This document shows, piece by piece, positions 6,408 through 13,316 of a DNA stretch of 18,018 bases. Where the stretch lies: the NCBI GenBank assembly GCA_902805495.1, contig CADCTH010000468.1, positions 1 through 18,018 of the forward strand. Reading direction: 5' to 3'. The position numbers and the translations under genes are program-made. The DNA is from an uncultured Actinomycetospora sp. (GTDB taxonomy: Bacteria; Actinomycetota; Actinomycetes; Mycobacteriales; Pseudonocardiaceae). The notes under the pieces were generated by a model, which saw nothing but the letters and a program-made list of their open reading frames with translations, had not been told where the DNA came from and ran no database searches. Numbering within the stretch: position 1 is the first letter of the stretch; every line of letters starts with the position of its first letter.

Positions 6408-7610
6408 TCACGGGCGTGCGGGGGCCGCGTCGTCGTGGAGCCGGTCGAGGCTGAGCGCCAGTCGCAGCGCCAGCGCCCCGCGCGCGTCGCCGGGGTGCAG
6501 GCCGGTGACCTCGACCACCCGGCGCAGCCGGTAGCGCACGGTGTTGGGGTGCACGAACAGGCGCCGCGCCGCGGCCTCGAGCACGCCGGCGACGTCGAGG
6601 TAGCACTCGACGGTCACGGCGAGCTCGGCGCCGGCCTCCCGCAACGGGGCGGCGACCTCGCGGCGCAGCTGCTCGACGGCCTCGGCGTCACCGGCGAGCA
6701 CCCGCTCGGGCAGCAGGGCGTCGGCGGTGACGGGGCGGGGGGCGCCCGGCCAGGCGCGCACGGCGCGGTGCCCGGCCAGCGCCCGGGTGGCGCTGCGGTG
6801 GGCGTCGGTCAGCCCGGACACCGTCGGCCCGGTGACGACCGCGCCCGGCCCGAACGACGCCGACAGGTCGTCCAGCGGGGCGCCCGGTCCGGCGATCATC
6901 ACGACGCGCGCGCCGTGCGTGCCGAGCAGCACGGTGGCCCCGGCGCGGTGCGCGACGCGGCGCACGGCGTGCAGGGGGTCCGGCGGCTCCTCCGCGGGCG
7001 GGTCGCCCACCAGCACCGTCGCCTCGGCGGTGGTGTCCCAGCCCAGCGCCGAGGCCCGCGAGAGCAGCGTCTCCTCGGCCTCGCCGCGCACCACCGCGTC
7101 CACCACGAGTGCCTCGAGCCGCGCGTCCCACGCGCCGCGCGCCTCGGCGGCACTGGCGTAGACCGTCGCCGCCGAGAAGGCGACCTCCCGCCCGAAGCGC
7201 AGCACCGCGTGCTCCAGGGCGTCGCGCTCGGCCTCGTCGGCGCCCAGCGGCGGGATGCTCTCCTCGAACACGGCGATCGCGATGCGCACCAGCTCGACGG
7301 TCTGGCGCAGGGTCACGCGGCGGGCGAGGTCCTGCGGGGCGCTGCGGAACGCCTCGGCGGTCAGGCGCGGGGTGGCGTCGGGGTCGCGCACCCAGGACAC
7401 GAAGTTGGCGGCCCCGGTCTGCGTGACCAGCAGGACCCCGGAGCGCTGCTCGGCGGTGAGGCGCGTGAACCACGGCAGGCGCTGGGCCATCGCCGCGACC
7501 CCGGCCGCCGCGACGTCCCCCGACGCCCGCTCCAGGCGGCGCAGCGTGGAGGCCCGGACGGGGCGGGGGCTGCGCCGCTCGGCCGGCGCCGCGGCCGCGG
7601 CGCTGCTCAT
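6408..7610 (-). CDS. fasR: PucR/CdaR-type regulator of fatty acid synthesis
   Basis: A 400-aa DNA-binding regulator. The N-terminal half ('SGDVAAAGVAAMAQRLPWFTRL', 'RVTLRQTVELVRIAIAVFEE', 'AATVYASAAEARGAWDARLEALVVDAVVRG') follows, by memory, M. tuberculosis Rv2242 nearly block for block. The C-terminus carries the PucR-type helix-turn-helix 'AARRLFVHPNTVRYRLRRV' at about residues 345-365. Position next to fabD is conserved in Mycobacterium (Rv2242-Rv2243) and Streptomyces, where FasR is reported to activate fabDHPF. Acyl-CoA sensing is plausible but not visible. The start is ATG at 7610 with only a weak ribosome site; it lies 9-18 bp from the start of the divergent pirin gene. The open frame extends further upstream, antisense to pirin, and that part is not coding. 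Confidence 0.9.
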   Translation of the reverse strand: MSSAAAAAPAERRSPRPVRASTLRRLERASGDVAAAGVAAMAQRLPWFTRLTAEQRSGVLLVTQTGAANFVSWVRDPDATPRLTAEAFRSAPQDLARRVTLRQTVELVRIAIAVFEESIPPLGADEAERDALEHAVLRFGREVAFSAATVYASAAEARGAWDARLEALVVDAVVRGEAEETLLSRASALGWDTTAEATVLVGDPPAEEPPDPLHAVRRVAHRAGATVLLGTHGARVVMIAGPGAPLDDLSASFGPGAVVTGPTVSGLTDAHRSATRALAGHRAVRAWPGAPRPVTADALLPERVLAGDAEAVEQLRREVAAPLREAGAELAVTVECYLDVAGVLEAAARRLFVHPNTVRYRLRRVVEVTGLHPGDARGALALRLALSLDRLHDDAAPARP

Positions 7611-7628
7611 TCCGGGAGCATGGCACGG

Positions 7629-8294
7629 ATGCCGACCGTGCGACCCCTGCTGCGCGCCGACCGCCCCGTCAGCTCCGGTGGCGGTGTGACCTCGCGCCAC
7701 GGGCTGTCCTTCGGCGCCCACTACGACCCCGCGCGCACCTCGTTCGGCGCCCTCGTCGCCCACAACGACGACGAGCTCGCGGCCGGCGTCGCCTACGGCG
7801 CCCACGAGCACCGCGACGTCGAGATCCTGGCCTGGGTGGCCGACGGGACGATGGTGCACACCGGGCCCGACGGCGCCGAGACCCGCGTGCCGGCCGGGAC
7901 GCTGCAGCACCTCGTCGCCGGCACCGGCTGGCACCACGACGAGCGCGCCGGCGACGACGCCCCCGCGCACCTGGTGCAGGTCTGGGTGACGCCCGGGATG
8001 GACGACCCGCCGCCGGGGGAGCCCGCGCTGCACCACCACCGTCCCGACCTCGACGCCGGGCCGTTCGCGCTCGCGCTGCGCCGCCCGGGCGTCACGGTGA
8101 CCGTTGCGCGCCTGGGGGCGGGGGAGGGGTGGAGCCCCGAGGACGGGGCGTTCCGGCACGTCCACGTGGCCCGCGGGGCGCTCGCGGAGCCGGCGGCCGG
8201 GACGGGCGACGCCCTCGAGGTCACCGGCGAGGGGCCCCTGGCCCTGCGCGCCGGGCCGGCGGGCGCCGAGCTCGTGGTGGTCACGACCGCCTGA
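7629..8294 (+). CDS. Pirin family protein
   Basis: A bicupin protein of 221 aa. The N-terminal 'SRHGLSFGAHYDPARTSFGALVAHNDD' is the pirin signature. The metal-site pattern follows: 'HEHRDVEI' supplies two His ligands, and 'AGTGWHHDER' supplies the later His and Glu. Characterised pirins are iron-binding redox cofactors or quercetin 2,3-dioxygenases; which applies here cannot be told. The second cupin domain (from about residue 140) looks eroded in conserved residues, as usual. I prefer the ATG at 7629, 10 nt after GGGAG and aligning with family starts near 'MPTVRP'; an in-frame ATG at 7620 is possible. It is divergent from fasR and ends at a strong shared terminator. Confidence 0.88.
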   Translation: MPTVRPLLRADRPVSSGGGVTSRHGLSFGAHYDPARTSFGALVAHNDDELAAGVAYGAHEHRDVEILAWVADGTMVHTGPDGAETRVPAGTLQHLVAGTGWHHDERAGDDAPAHLVQVWVTPGMDDPPPGEPALHHHRPDLDAGPFALALRRPGVTVTVARLGAGEGWSPEDGAFRHVHVARGALAEPAAGTGDALEVTGEGPLALRAGPAGAELVVVTTA

Positions 8295-8315
8295 GGTGGG
8301 TCCTCCGGACACACG

Positions 8316-8351
8316 TCGGGGGCGGTGCGTCTCCCGACGCACCGCCCCCGA
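8316..8351. terminator. Perfect bidirectional terminator between pirin and csp genes
   Basis: TCGGGGGCGGTGCGT (8316-8330), the 6-nt loop CTCCCG, and ACGCACCGCCCCCGA (8337-8351): a perfect 15-bp stem between two convergent genes, 22 bp after the pirin stop and 30 bp after the csp stop. It lacks a real U-tract, as is common for actinobacterial hairpin terminators. Confidence 0.88.
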
Positions 8352-8381
8352 TCTCGTGCGAAGTGACTCCGCTGAGCGTCC

Positions 8382-8585
8382 TTACAGCGGCGTGACCTGA
8401 ACGGCCTGCAGGCCCTTCTGGCCCTGCTCGACGTCGAACGAGACGCGCTGACCCTCGTCCAGCGTGCGGAACCCGCGGGACTGGATCGCCGAGTAGTGGA
8501 CGAACACGTCAGCGCCACCACCGTCGGGAGCGAGGAAGCCGAAGCCCTTCTCGCTGTTGAACCACTTGACGGTGCCTTCTGCCAT
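8382..8585 (-). CDS. Cold-shock protein, CspA family
   Basis: A 67-aa single cold-shock domain with both RNA-binding motifs: RNP1-like 'KGFGFLAPD' and RNP2-like 'DVFVHYSAI'. These small beta-barrel proteins bind single-stranded RNA and act as RNA chaperones. The length is that of a standalone CspA protein, and 'MAEGTVKWFNSEKGFG' is the canonical start. ATG at 8585 follows GAGGAG at 6-8 nt. The leader is unusually long (about 125 nt from the predicted promoter), as in cold-induced csp messages. Which paralogue it is cannot be decided. Confidence 0.95.
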   Translation of the reverse strand: MAEGTVKWFNSEKGFGFLAPDGGGADVFVHYSAIQSRGFRTLDEGQRVSFDVEQGQKGLQAVQVTPL

Positions 8586-8716
8586 TCCTGCTCCTCATAC
8601 CGATGTCACGAGGCGTGTCCGCCCCGACCTTCAGATCCGCCGCAGGGGCCGTGGCCCCGGAGGTCGGAGTCACGCCGTCGGATCGTCCGGGGACGTCCGG
8701 GCGACGTGACGGCCAC

Positions 8717-8745
8717 AGCCTATCCGGAAGGACGGGGTGGCTCAC
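8717..8745 (-). promoter_or_regulatory. Candidate csp promoter with long 5' leader
   Basis: On the minus strand, GTGAGC (8740-8745), a 17-bp spacer and TAGGCT (8717-8722) resemble an actinobacterial housekeeping promoter; TAGGCT fits TAnnnT well. Transcription would begin near 8710, leaving a leader of about 125 nt before the csp ATG. The leader contains GGGGCC-AC-GGCCCC and repeated GGACG motifs that could fold. Confidence 0.45.
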
Positions 8746-8785
8746 CAGCCCCGATAACGGATTCCTCCCGGGACCCCCGCCGGAC

Positions 8786-11569
8786 CTACGCGACCCCCGA
8801 GTCCGAGGTCTGCGGGCCGGCGGCCTGCGGGTCGTCGATCCGGTACTGCTCGGCGGCGCGGACCACGGTGTCGTGCCCGACCTCGCCCCGCCTGGCCAGC
8901 GCCGCGAGCACGCCCACCGTGATGTTCTCGGCGTCGACCCCGAAGTGGCGGCGGACCGCCGGGCGGGTGTCGGACAGGCCGAACCCGTCGGTGCCGAGCA
9001 CCGAGAACTCGCCGGGCACCCACGGGCGGATCAGGTCGGGCACCGCCTTCATCCAGTCCGACACCGCGAGCACCGGGCCGGCGGCGTCGGCGAGGGCCTG
9101 GGTGAGGTACGGCGTGCGCGGGTCGGCGCCCGGGTGGGCGTGGTTGTGCGCGTCGCACTCCACGCCGTCGCGGCGCAGCTCGGTCCACGACGTCGCCGAC
9201 CACACGTCGGCCTGCACGCCCCACTCCTCGGCGAGCATCCGCTGGGCCTCCAGCGCCCACGGCATCGCCACCCCGGAGACGAGGATCTGCGCGCGCGGGC
9301 CGGGCCCGCCGGGCGCCTGCGCGTACCGGTAGAGCCCGCGCAGCAGCCCGTCGACGTCCAGGCCCTCGGGCTCCTGGGGCTGGCGGTAGGGCTCGTTGTA
9401 GACGGTCAGGTAGTACGAGACGTTCGGGTCGCGGTGCGGGTCCGGCTCGCCGTACATGCGGGCCAGGCCGTCGCGCACGATGTGCCCGATCTCGAAGGCG
9501 TACGCCGGGTCGTAGCAGACGATGCCGGGGTTGGTGGCCGCGAGCAGGATCGAGTGTCCGTCGTTGTGCTGCAGGCCCTCGCCGACGAGCGTCGTGCGCC
9601 CCGCCGTGGCGCCGAGCAGGAAGCCGCGGGCCATCTGGTCGGCCGCGGCCCAGATGCCGTCGCCGGTGCGCTGGAACCCGAACATCGAGTAGAAGATGTA
9701 GATCGGGATCATCGGCTCGGCGTGGGTGGCGTACGACGTGCCGACCGCGGTGAACGAGGCCACCGAGCCCGCCTCGTTGATGCCCTCGTGCAGCAGCTGA
9801 CCGGCCTCGGACTCGCGGTAGGCCAGCAGCTGGTCGTGGTCGACCGAGGTGTAGAGCTGGCCCTGCGGGTTGTAGATCTTGAGGTTCGAGAAGAACGAGT
9901 CCATCCCGAACGTCCGCGCCTCGTCCGGGATGATCGGGACGACGCGCTTGCCGATCTCCTGGTCGCGCGTGAGCTCCTTGACCAGGCGCACGAACGCCAT
10001 CGTCGTGGCGATCTCCTGCTTGCCCGAGCCGCGCCGGACCACGTCGTAGACCTTGTCGCCGGGCAGCACCAGCGGCTTGTTGCGCAGCCGGCGCTCGGGC
10101 AGCGGCCCGCCGAGCTGGCGGCGGCGGTCGAGCATGTACTCGATCTCCGGGGCGTCGGCGCCCGGGTGGTAGTACGGCGGCAGGTAGGGGTCGCGCTCGA
10201 GCTCGGCGTCGCTGATCGGCACCCGGACCTCGTCGCGGAACGTCTTGAGGTCGTCGAGGGTCAGCTTCTTCATCTGGTGGGTCGCGTTGCGGCCCTCGAA
10301 CGTCGGCCCGAGCGTGTAGCCCTTGATCGACTTCGCCAGGATGACCGTCGGCCGGCCCTGGTGCTCCATCGCGGCCTTGTAGGCGGCGTAGACCTTGCGG
10401 TAGTCGTGCGCGCCGCGCTTGAGGTTCCAGACGTCCTCGTCGCTCATGTTCGCGACGAGCTCCTTGGTGCGCGGGTCGCGCCCGAAGAAGTGCTCGCGGA
10501 CGTAGGCGCCGTCGTTGGCCTTGTAGGTCTGGAAGTCGCCGTCGGGCGTGGTGTTCATGAGGTTGATCAGCGCGCCGTCGCGGTCGGCGTGCAGCAGCCG
10601 GTCCCACTCGCGGCCCCAGACGACCTTGACGACGTTCCAGCCGGCGCCGCGGAAGAACGACTCCAGCTCCTGGATGACCTTGCCGTTGCCGTGCACCGGC
10701 CCGTCGAGGCGCTGCAGGTTGCAGTTGATGACGAAGGTCAGGTTGTCCAGGCCCTCGGCCGCGGCGACGTGGATCGCCCCGCGCGACTCGGGCTCGTCCA
10801 TCTCACCGTCGCCGAGGAACGCCCACGTGTGCTGCTGGGAGGTGTCCTTCATCCCGCGGTTGTGCAGGTAGCGGTCGAAGCGCGCCTGGAAGATCGCGCC
10901 GATCGGGCCGAGGCCCATCGAGACCGTCGGGTGCTCCCAGAACGCCGGCATCAGGCGCGGGTGCGGGTACGACGGCAGCCCGCCGCCCGGCCCCGCGTGC
11001 GAGAGCTCCTGGCGGAACCCGTCGAGGTGCTGGGCGCCGAGGCGGCCCTCGAGGAAGGCGCGGGCGTAGATGCCGGGGGAGGCGTGGCCCTGGATGAAGA
11101 CGTGGTCGCCGCCGCCGGGGTGGTCCTTGCCGCGGAAGAACCAGTTGAAGCCGACCTCGTAGAGCGAGGCCGCCGACGCGTACGTCGAGATGTGGCCGCC
11201 CACGCCGACGCCGGGCCGCTGCGCGCGGTGCACCATCGCCGCCGCGTTCCACCGGATCCACGCCCGGTAGCGCCGCTCGGCCTCCTCGTCGCCGGGGAAC
11301 CAGGGCTCCTGGTCGGTGGGGATCGTGTTGACGTAGTCGGTGGAGTACAGCGAGGGCACCGAGACGCGGCGCTCGCGGGCGCGCTGGAGCAGCTGCAGCA
11401 TGATGTAGCGCGCCCGCTGCTCGCCCTGCCCCTCGAGCATGGCGTCGAAGGACTCGATCCACTCCGACGTCTCGTCGGGGTCGATGTCCGGCAGGTGCGA
11501 GGACAGACCGTCCCGGATGATGTGGACCCGACCGTTGTTCGCGGTCCCGGTGCCCTTCTGGGTGGTCAC
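8786..11569 (-). CDS. aceE: Pyruvate dehydrogenase E1 component (homodimeric)
   Basis: Thiamine-diphosphate-dependent decarboxylase that oxidises pyruvate and passes the acetyl group to the E2 lipoyl domain, leading to acetyl-CoA. The protein is 927 aa, close to other actinobacterial AceE proteins and unlike the split alpha/beta type. The ThDP/Mg motif is seen at about residue 253: 'GDGEMDEPES' followed about 25 residues later by 'NCNLQRLDG'. Other family blocks are 'GGHISTYASAASLYEVGFNWFFRGKDH', 'GPTFEGRNATHQMKKL' and 'SVASFTAVGTSYATH'. The start is GTG at 11569, with GAGGAG 8 nt upstream. Adjacency to the PucR regulator and fabD is conserved in mycobacteria (Rv2241), although here pirin and csp are inserted between them. 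Confidence 0.97.
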   Translation of the reverse strand: MTTQKGTGTANNGRVHIIRDGLSSHLPDIDPDETSEWIESFDAMLEGQGEQRARYIMLQLLQRARERRVSVPSLYSTDYVNTIPTDQEPWFPGDEEAERRYRAWIRWNAAAMVHRAQRPGVGVGGHISTYASAASLYEVGFNWFFRGKDHPGGGDHVFIQGHASPGIYARAFLEGRLGAQHLDGFRQELSHAGPGGGLPSYPHPRLMPAFWEHPTVSMGLGPIGAIFQARFDRYLHNRGMKDTSQQHTWAFLGDGEMDEPESRGAIHVAAAEGLDNLTFVINCNLQRLDGPVHGNGKVIQELESFFRGAGWNVVKVVWGREWDRLLHADRDGALINLMNTTPDGDFQTYKANDGAYVREHFFGRDPRTKELVANMSDEDVWNLKRGAHDYRKVYAAYKAAMEHQGRPTVILAKSIKGYTLGPTFEGRNATHQMKKLTLDDLKTFRDEVRVPISDAELERDPYLPPYYHPGADAPEIEYMLDRRRQLGGPLPERRLRNKPLVLPGDKVYDVVRRGSGKQEIATTMAFVRLVKELTRDQEIGKRVVPIIPDEARTFGMDSFFSNLKIYNPQGQLYTSVDHDQLLAYRESEAGQLLHEGINEAGSVASFTAVGTSYATHAEPMIPIYIFYSMFGFQRTGDGIWAAADQMARGFLLGATAGRTTLVGEGLQHNDGHSILLAATNPGIVCYDPAYAFEIGHIVRDGLARMYGEPDPHRDPNVSYYLTVYNEPYRQPQEPEGLDVDGLLRGLYRYAQAPGGPGPRAQILVSGVAMPWALEAQRMLAEEWGVQADVWSATSWTELRRDGVECDAHNHAHPGADPRTPYLTQALADAAGPVLAVSDWMKAVPDLIRPWVPGEFSVLGTDGFGLSDTRPAVRRHFGVDAENITVGVLAALARRGEVGHDTVVRAAEQYRIDDPQAAGPQTSDSGVA

Positions 11570-11722
11570 GATCCATCTCCTCGTCGCTGGTGGTCCGACA
11601 GATGTCCGACGGTGCTGGCCGCGCCCGGATCGCGGGCCGACGGCCGGGTTCGGAACCGATTCTGCCCGGTCGGGCCGGGCGTCGCCGCCTCATCGTCGTC
11701 GGCCGTACCCGGTCCGTCACGC

Positions 11723-11736
11723 CTACCGTGCGGTAG
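11723..11736. promoter_or_regulatory. 14-bp palindrome in the aceE / DUF3052 divergent region
   Basis: CTACCG-TG-CGGTAG is a perfect palindrome about midway in the 282-bp gap between the divergent starts. It contains TACCGT, which fits a TAnnnT -10 box reading towards DUF3052. A second, smaller inverted repeat GGTTC-G-GAACC lies at 11647-11657. Either could be an operator controlling both genes. There is no direct evidence for a particular regulator. Confidence 0.4.
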
Positions 11737-11851
11737 TCGAGGCGGCCTTCCCAGCGTGGCTGGTTGCGCTCCGTGCGATGGCCGTGTTCGCTGAGCGCTT
11801 CGTACGGGTGACGCGAGACGCGGAGCCCAGCAACGAGGAGGGGGAACGGGC

Positions 11852-12289
11852 GTGGTCGCGGCCACGGGAGACTCGGACAAGTCCGATCTCGCCGGCAAGC
11901 TCGGCGTCGAGCCGGGGATGATCGTGCAGGAGCTGGGCTGGGACTCCGACGTCGACGAGGAGGTCCGCGCGGCCGTCGAGGACCGCGCCGGCGAGGACCT
12001 GCTCGACGAGGACGCCCAGGAGGTCGTCGACGTCGTGCTCCTGTGGTGGCGTGAGGGGGACGGCGATCTCGTCGACACCCTCATGGACGCCCGCTCGCCA
12101 CTGACCGAGAGCGGCGTCCTCTGGGTGCTCACCCCGAAGACCGGCAACGACGGGCACGTCGAGCCCTCCGACATCGCCGAGGCCGCGCCGACGGCCGGGC
12201 TCTCGCAGACCTCGAACGTCAGCCTGTCCGAGGGCTGGGTCGGCACCCGCCTCGTCGCCCCCAAGGCCTCGGCGCAGCGCCGACGCTGA
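11852..12289 (+). CDS. DUF3052 family protein
   Basis: A 145-aa soluble acidic protein. The pattern 'LAGKLGVEPGMIVQELGWDSDVDEEVRAAVED', 'VDVVLLWWREGDGDLVDTLMDA', 'GVLWVLTPKTG' and the C-terminal 'SNVSLSEGWVGTRLVAPK' is, by memory, that of the actinobacterial DUF3052 family (M. tuberculosis Rv2239c, also next to ahpE). Its function is unknown; the fold looks like a small alpha/beta domain without catalytic motifs I can name. The start is GTG at 11852, supported by the GAGGAGGGGG tract just upstream. It is divergent from aceE and lies 80 bp before ahpE, which has its own likely promoter. Confidence 0.82.
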   Translation: MVAATGDSDKSDLAGKLGVEPGMIVQELGWDSDVDEEVRAAVEDRAGEDLLDEDAQEVVDVVLLWWREGDGDLVDTLMDARSPLTESGVLWVLTPKTGNDGHVEPSDIAEAAPTAGLSQTSNVSLSEGWVGTRLVAPKASAQRRR

Positions 12290-12322
12290 CGAACGGGCGG
12301 TCACGCAGGGCGTCCTGCTCGC

Positions 12323-12348
12323 TAGGCTGGCCGGGTTCCGACACCCGG
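12323..12348 (+). promoter_or_regulatory. Candidate ahpE promoter and leader hairpin
   Basis: TAGGCT at 12323-12328 is a good actinobacterial -10 box, with a weak TCACGC 16 bp upstream as -35. Just downstream, CCGGGT-TCCGAC-ACCCGG (12331-12348) forms a 6-bp hairpin near the expected 5' end of the message. AGGAGA follows at about 10 nt before the ahpE ATG. Confidence 0.45.
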
Positions 12349-12369
12349 ACGAACAGGAGACAGGTCGCC

Positions 12370-12834
12370 ATGACCGTCGAGGTGGGCTCTCCGGCCCCCG
12401 GCTTCACCCTCAAGAACCAGGACGGCCAGGAGGTCTCGCTCAGCGACTTCCGGGGCGACAAGGCCGTGCTGCTGGTCTTCTACCCGTTCGCGTTCTCCGG
12501 CATCTGCACCGGCGAGCTCTGCTCGGTGCGTGACGACCTCTCGTCGTTCCAGAACGACCAGGTCCAGATCCTCGCCATCTCGTGCGACACCACCTGGTCG
12601 CTCAAGGTCTTCGCGCAGCAGGAGGGCTACGAGTTCCCGCTGCTCAGCGACTTCTGGCCCCACGGAGCGGTGTCGGAGAGCTACGGCATCTTCAGCTCCG
12701 ACCTGGGCTTCGCCTTCCGCGGCACGTTCCTGATCGACAGGGACGGCGTCGTGCAGTTCCTCGAGCGCAACGGCCCCGGCGACGCCCGCGAGCAGCAGGG
12801 CTGGCGCGACGCGCTCGAGGACCTCGCCGCCTGA
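12370..12834 (+). CDS. ahpE: Peroxiredoxin, AhpE family
   Basis: A thiol peroxidase that reduces H2O2, organic peroxides and peroxynitrite. It is 154 aa with a thioredoxin-fold layout: 'MTVEVGSPAPGFTLKNQDGQ', then the peroxidatic Cys46 in 'YPFAFSGICTGELC', then 'PLLSDFWPHGAVSESYGIF', closely like M. tuberculosis AhpE (Rv2238c). Unlike the mycobacterial one-cysteine enzyme, this protein has two more cysteines: Cys51, giving a CxxxxC pair with Cys46 as in BCP/PrxQ enzymes, and Cys71 in 'LAISCDTTW'. A 2-Cys mechanism with an internal disulfide is therefore possible. It lies downstream of the DUF3052 gene and upstream of tRNA-Val, with its own promoter candidate. Confidence 0.93.
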   Translation: MTVEVGSPAPGFTLKNQDGQEVSLSDFRGDKAVLLVFYPFAFSGICTGELCSVRDDLSSFQNDQVQILAISCDTTWSLKVFAQQEGYEFPLLSDFWPHGAVSESYGIFSSDLGFAFRGTFLIDRDGVVQFLERNGPGDAREQQGWRDALEDLAA

Positions 12835-12846
12835 TACCCGGTGGTC

Positions 12847-12921
12847 CCCGGAGCGAACGCCCTATCGGCGTGCAGTATTGAATGCTGCTTCTCGGCGAAC
12901 GAAGTCCCCGTTCGCTCCGGG
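12847..12921. repeat. Structured intergenic element, copy B
   Basis: Perfect 13-bp inverted arms CCCGGAGCGAACG (12847-12859) and CGTTCGCTCCGGG (12909-12921) enclose 49 nt. The core CCCTATCGGCGTGC (12860-12873) abuts the left arm exactly as in copy A. It continues through the hairpin GCAGTA-TTGAA-TGCTGC (12872-12888) and a weak CTTC/GAAG stem (12888-12904). It fills the gap between the ahpE stop and the tRNA-Val gene, ending 3 bp before the tRNA, so it may terminate ahpE or form part of the tRNA precursor leader. Confidence 0.75.
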
Positions 12922-12924
12922 TCC

Positions 12925-12996
12925 GGGCGCGTAGCTCAGCGGAAGAGCAACGGCCTTACAAGCCGTCGGTCGCAGGTTCGAATCCTGCCGCGCCCA
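12925..12996 (+). tRNA. tRNA-Val (anticodon UAC)
   Basis: A 72-nt cloverleaf. The acceptor is GGGCGCG/CGCGCCC, the D-arm GCTC-loop-GAGC, and the anticodon stem ACGGC/GCCGT with loop CTTACAA, giving TAC at 12957-12959. The T-arm is GCAGG-TTCGAAT-CCTGC and the discriminator base is A12996. The 3' CCA is not encoded (ACG follows). It reads GUA and related valine codons. The gene directly abuts an apparently accessory region on its 3' side, the usual side for integration of mobile elements. Confidence 0.96.
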
Positions 12997-13115
12997 CGCC
13001 TGTCGGAGGCTTGCAGGCCTCCGGTTGACGGGGCTCGTGCCATCAGACGTGGTGCGAGCTCGCGTACGGCGCGGGCGAGCTGGTCGCCGAGGCACACGTC
13101 GGGCCACCGCCGCGG

Positions 13116-13265
13116 AACGCCCTCGCCTACGACGTCGCGTCCCTGCCCCTCGCCGCCGCCGGCGTGCTCGACGCCGTGCTCGCCGGCGCGGCCGCGGCGA
13201 CCTCGTCGGTCTTCGTCGTCGCCAACAGCCTCCGCCTGCGCCGCTTCGCGAGCACCCCCACCTGA
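13116..13265 (+). pseudogene. Orphan C-terminal fragment of a heavy-metal P-type ATPase
   Basis: The frame reads 'NALAYDVASLPLAAAGVLDA' then 'VLAGAAAATSSVFVVANSLR' and ends 'LRLRRFASTPT' at TGA 13263-13265. This matches, by memory, the last two membrane helices and end of CopA/CtpV-type P1B ATPases (family pattern FAYNVAAIPLAALG...AGAAMAFSSVSVVxNSLRLRR). The usual metal-site asparagine of 'AYN' is Asp here. Nothing upstream in this frame resembles the rest of the enzyme; a stop codon lies at 13026-13028 and there is no ATG. It is therefore a remnant of about 49 aa of an enzyme of some 700 aa, left near the tRNA gene and next to copper-type genes. Another reading, a tiny real membrane peptide, seems less likely. 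Confidence 0.72.
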
Positions 13266-13268
13266 CGT

Positions 13269-13310
13269 CGCCGTTCGCCCGCCCGGGCCGAACCCGGGCG
13301 GGCGACGGCG
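13269..13310. terminator. Strong bidirectional terminator hairpin
   Basis: CGCCCGCCCGGG (13276-13287), loop CCGAA, and CCCGGGCGGGCG (13293-13304) form a perfect 12-bp stem. CGCCGT (13269-13274) and ACGGCG (13305-13310) extend it past a single bulged T. It sits between the ATPase remnant stop and the convergent DUF305 stop. Confidence 0.85.
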
Positions 13311-13316
13311 GGTCGG

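Noticed and set aside
5394..8294. A 966-codon + strand frame running through fabD, fasR and pirin
   Set aside because: Only the last third (pirin) is a real protein. The rest is antisense to fabD and fasR with typical shadow composition.
8603..11794. A 1063-codon open frame on the + strand opposite aceE
   Set aside because: It is antisense to a clearly conserved enzyme and rich in Arg, Val, Asp and Ala, as expected from the complement of GC-rich codons; no domain is recognisable.
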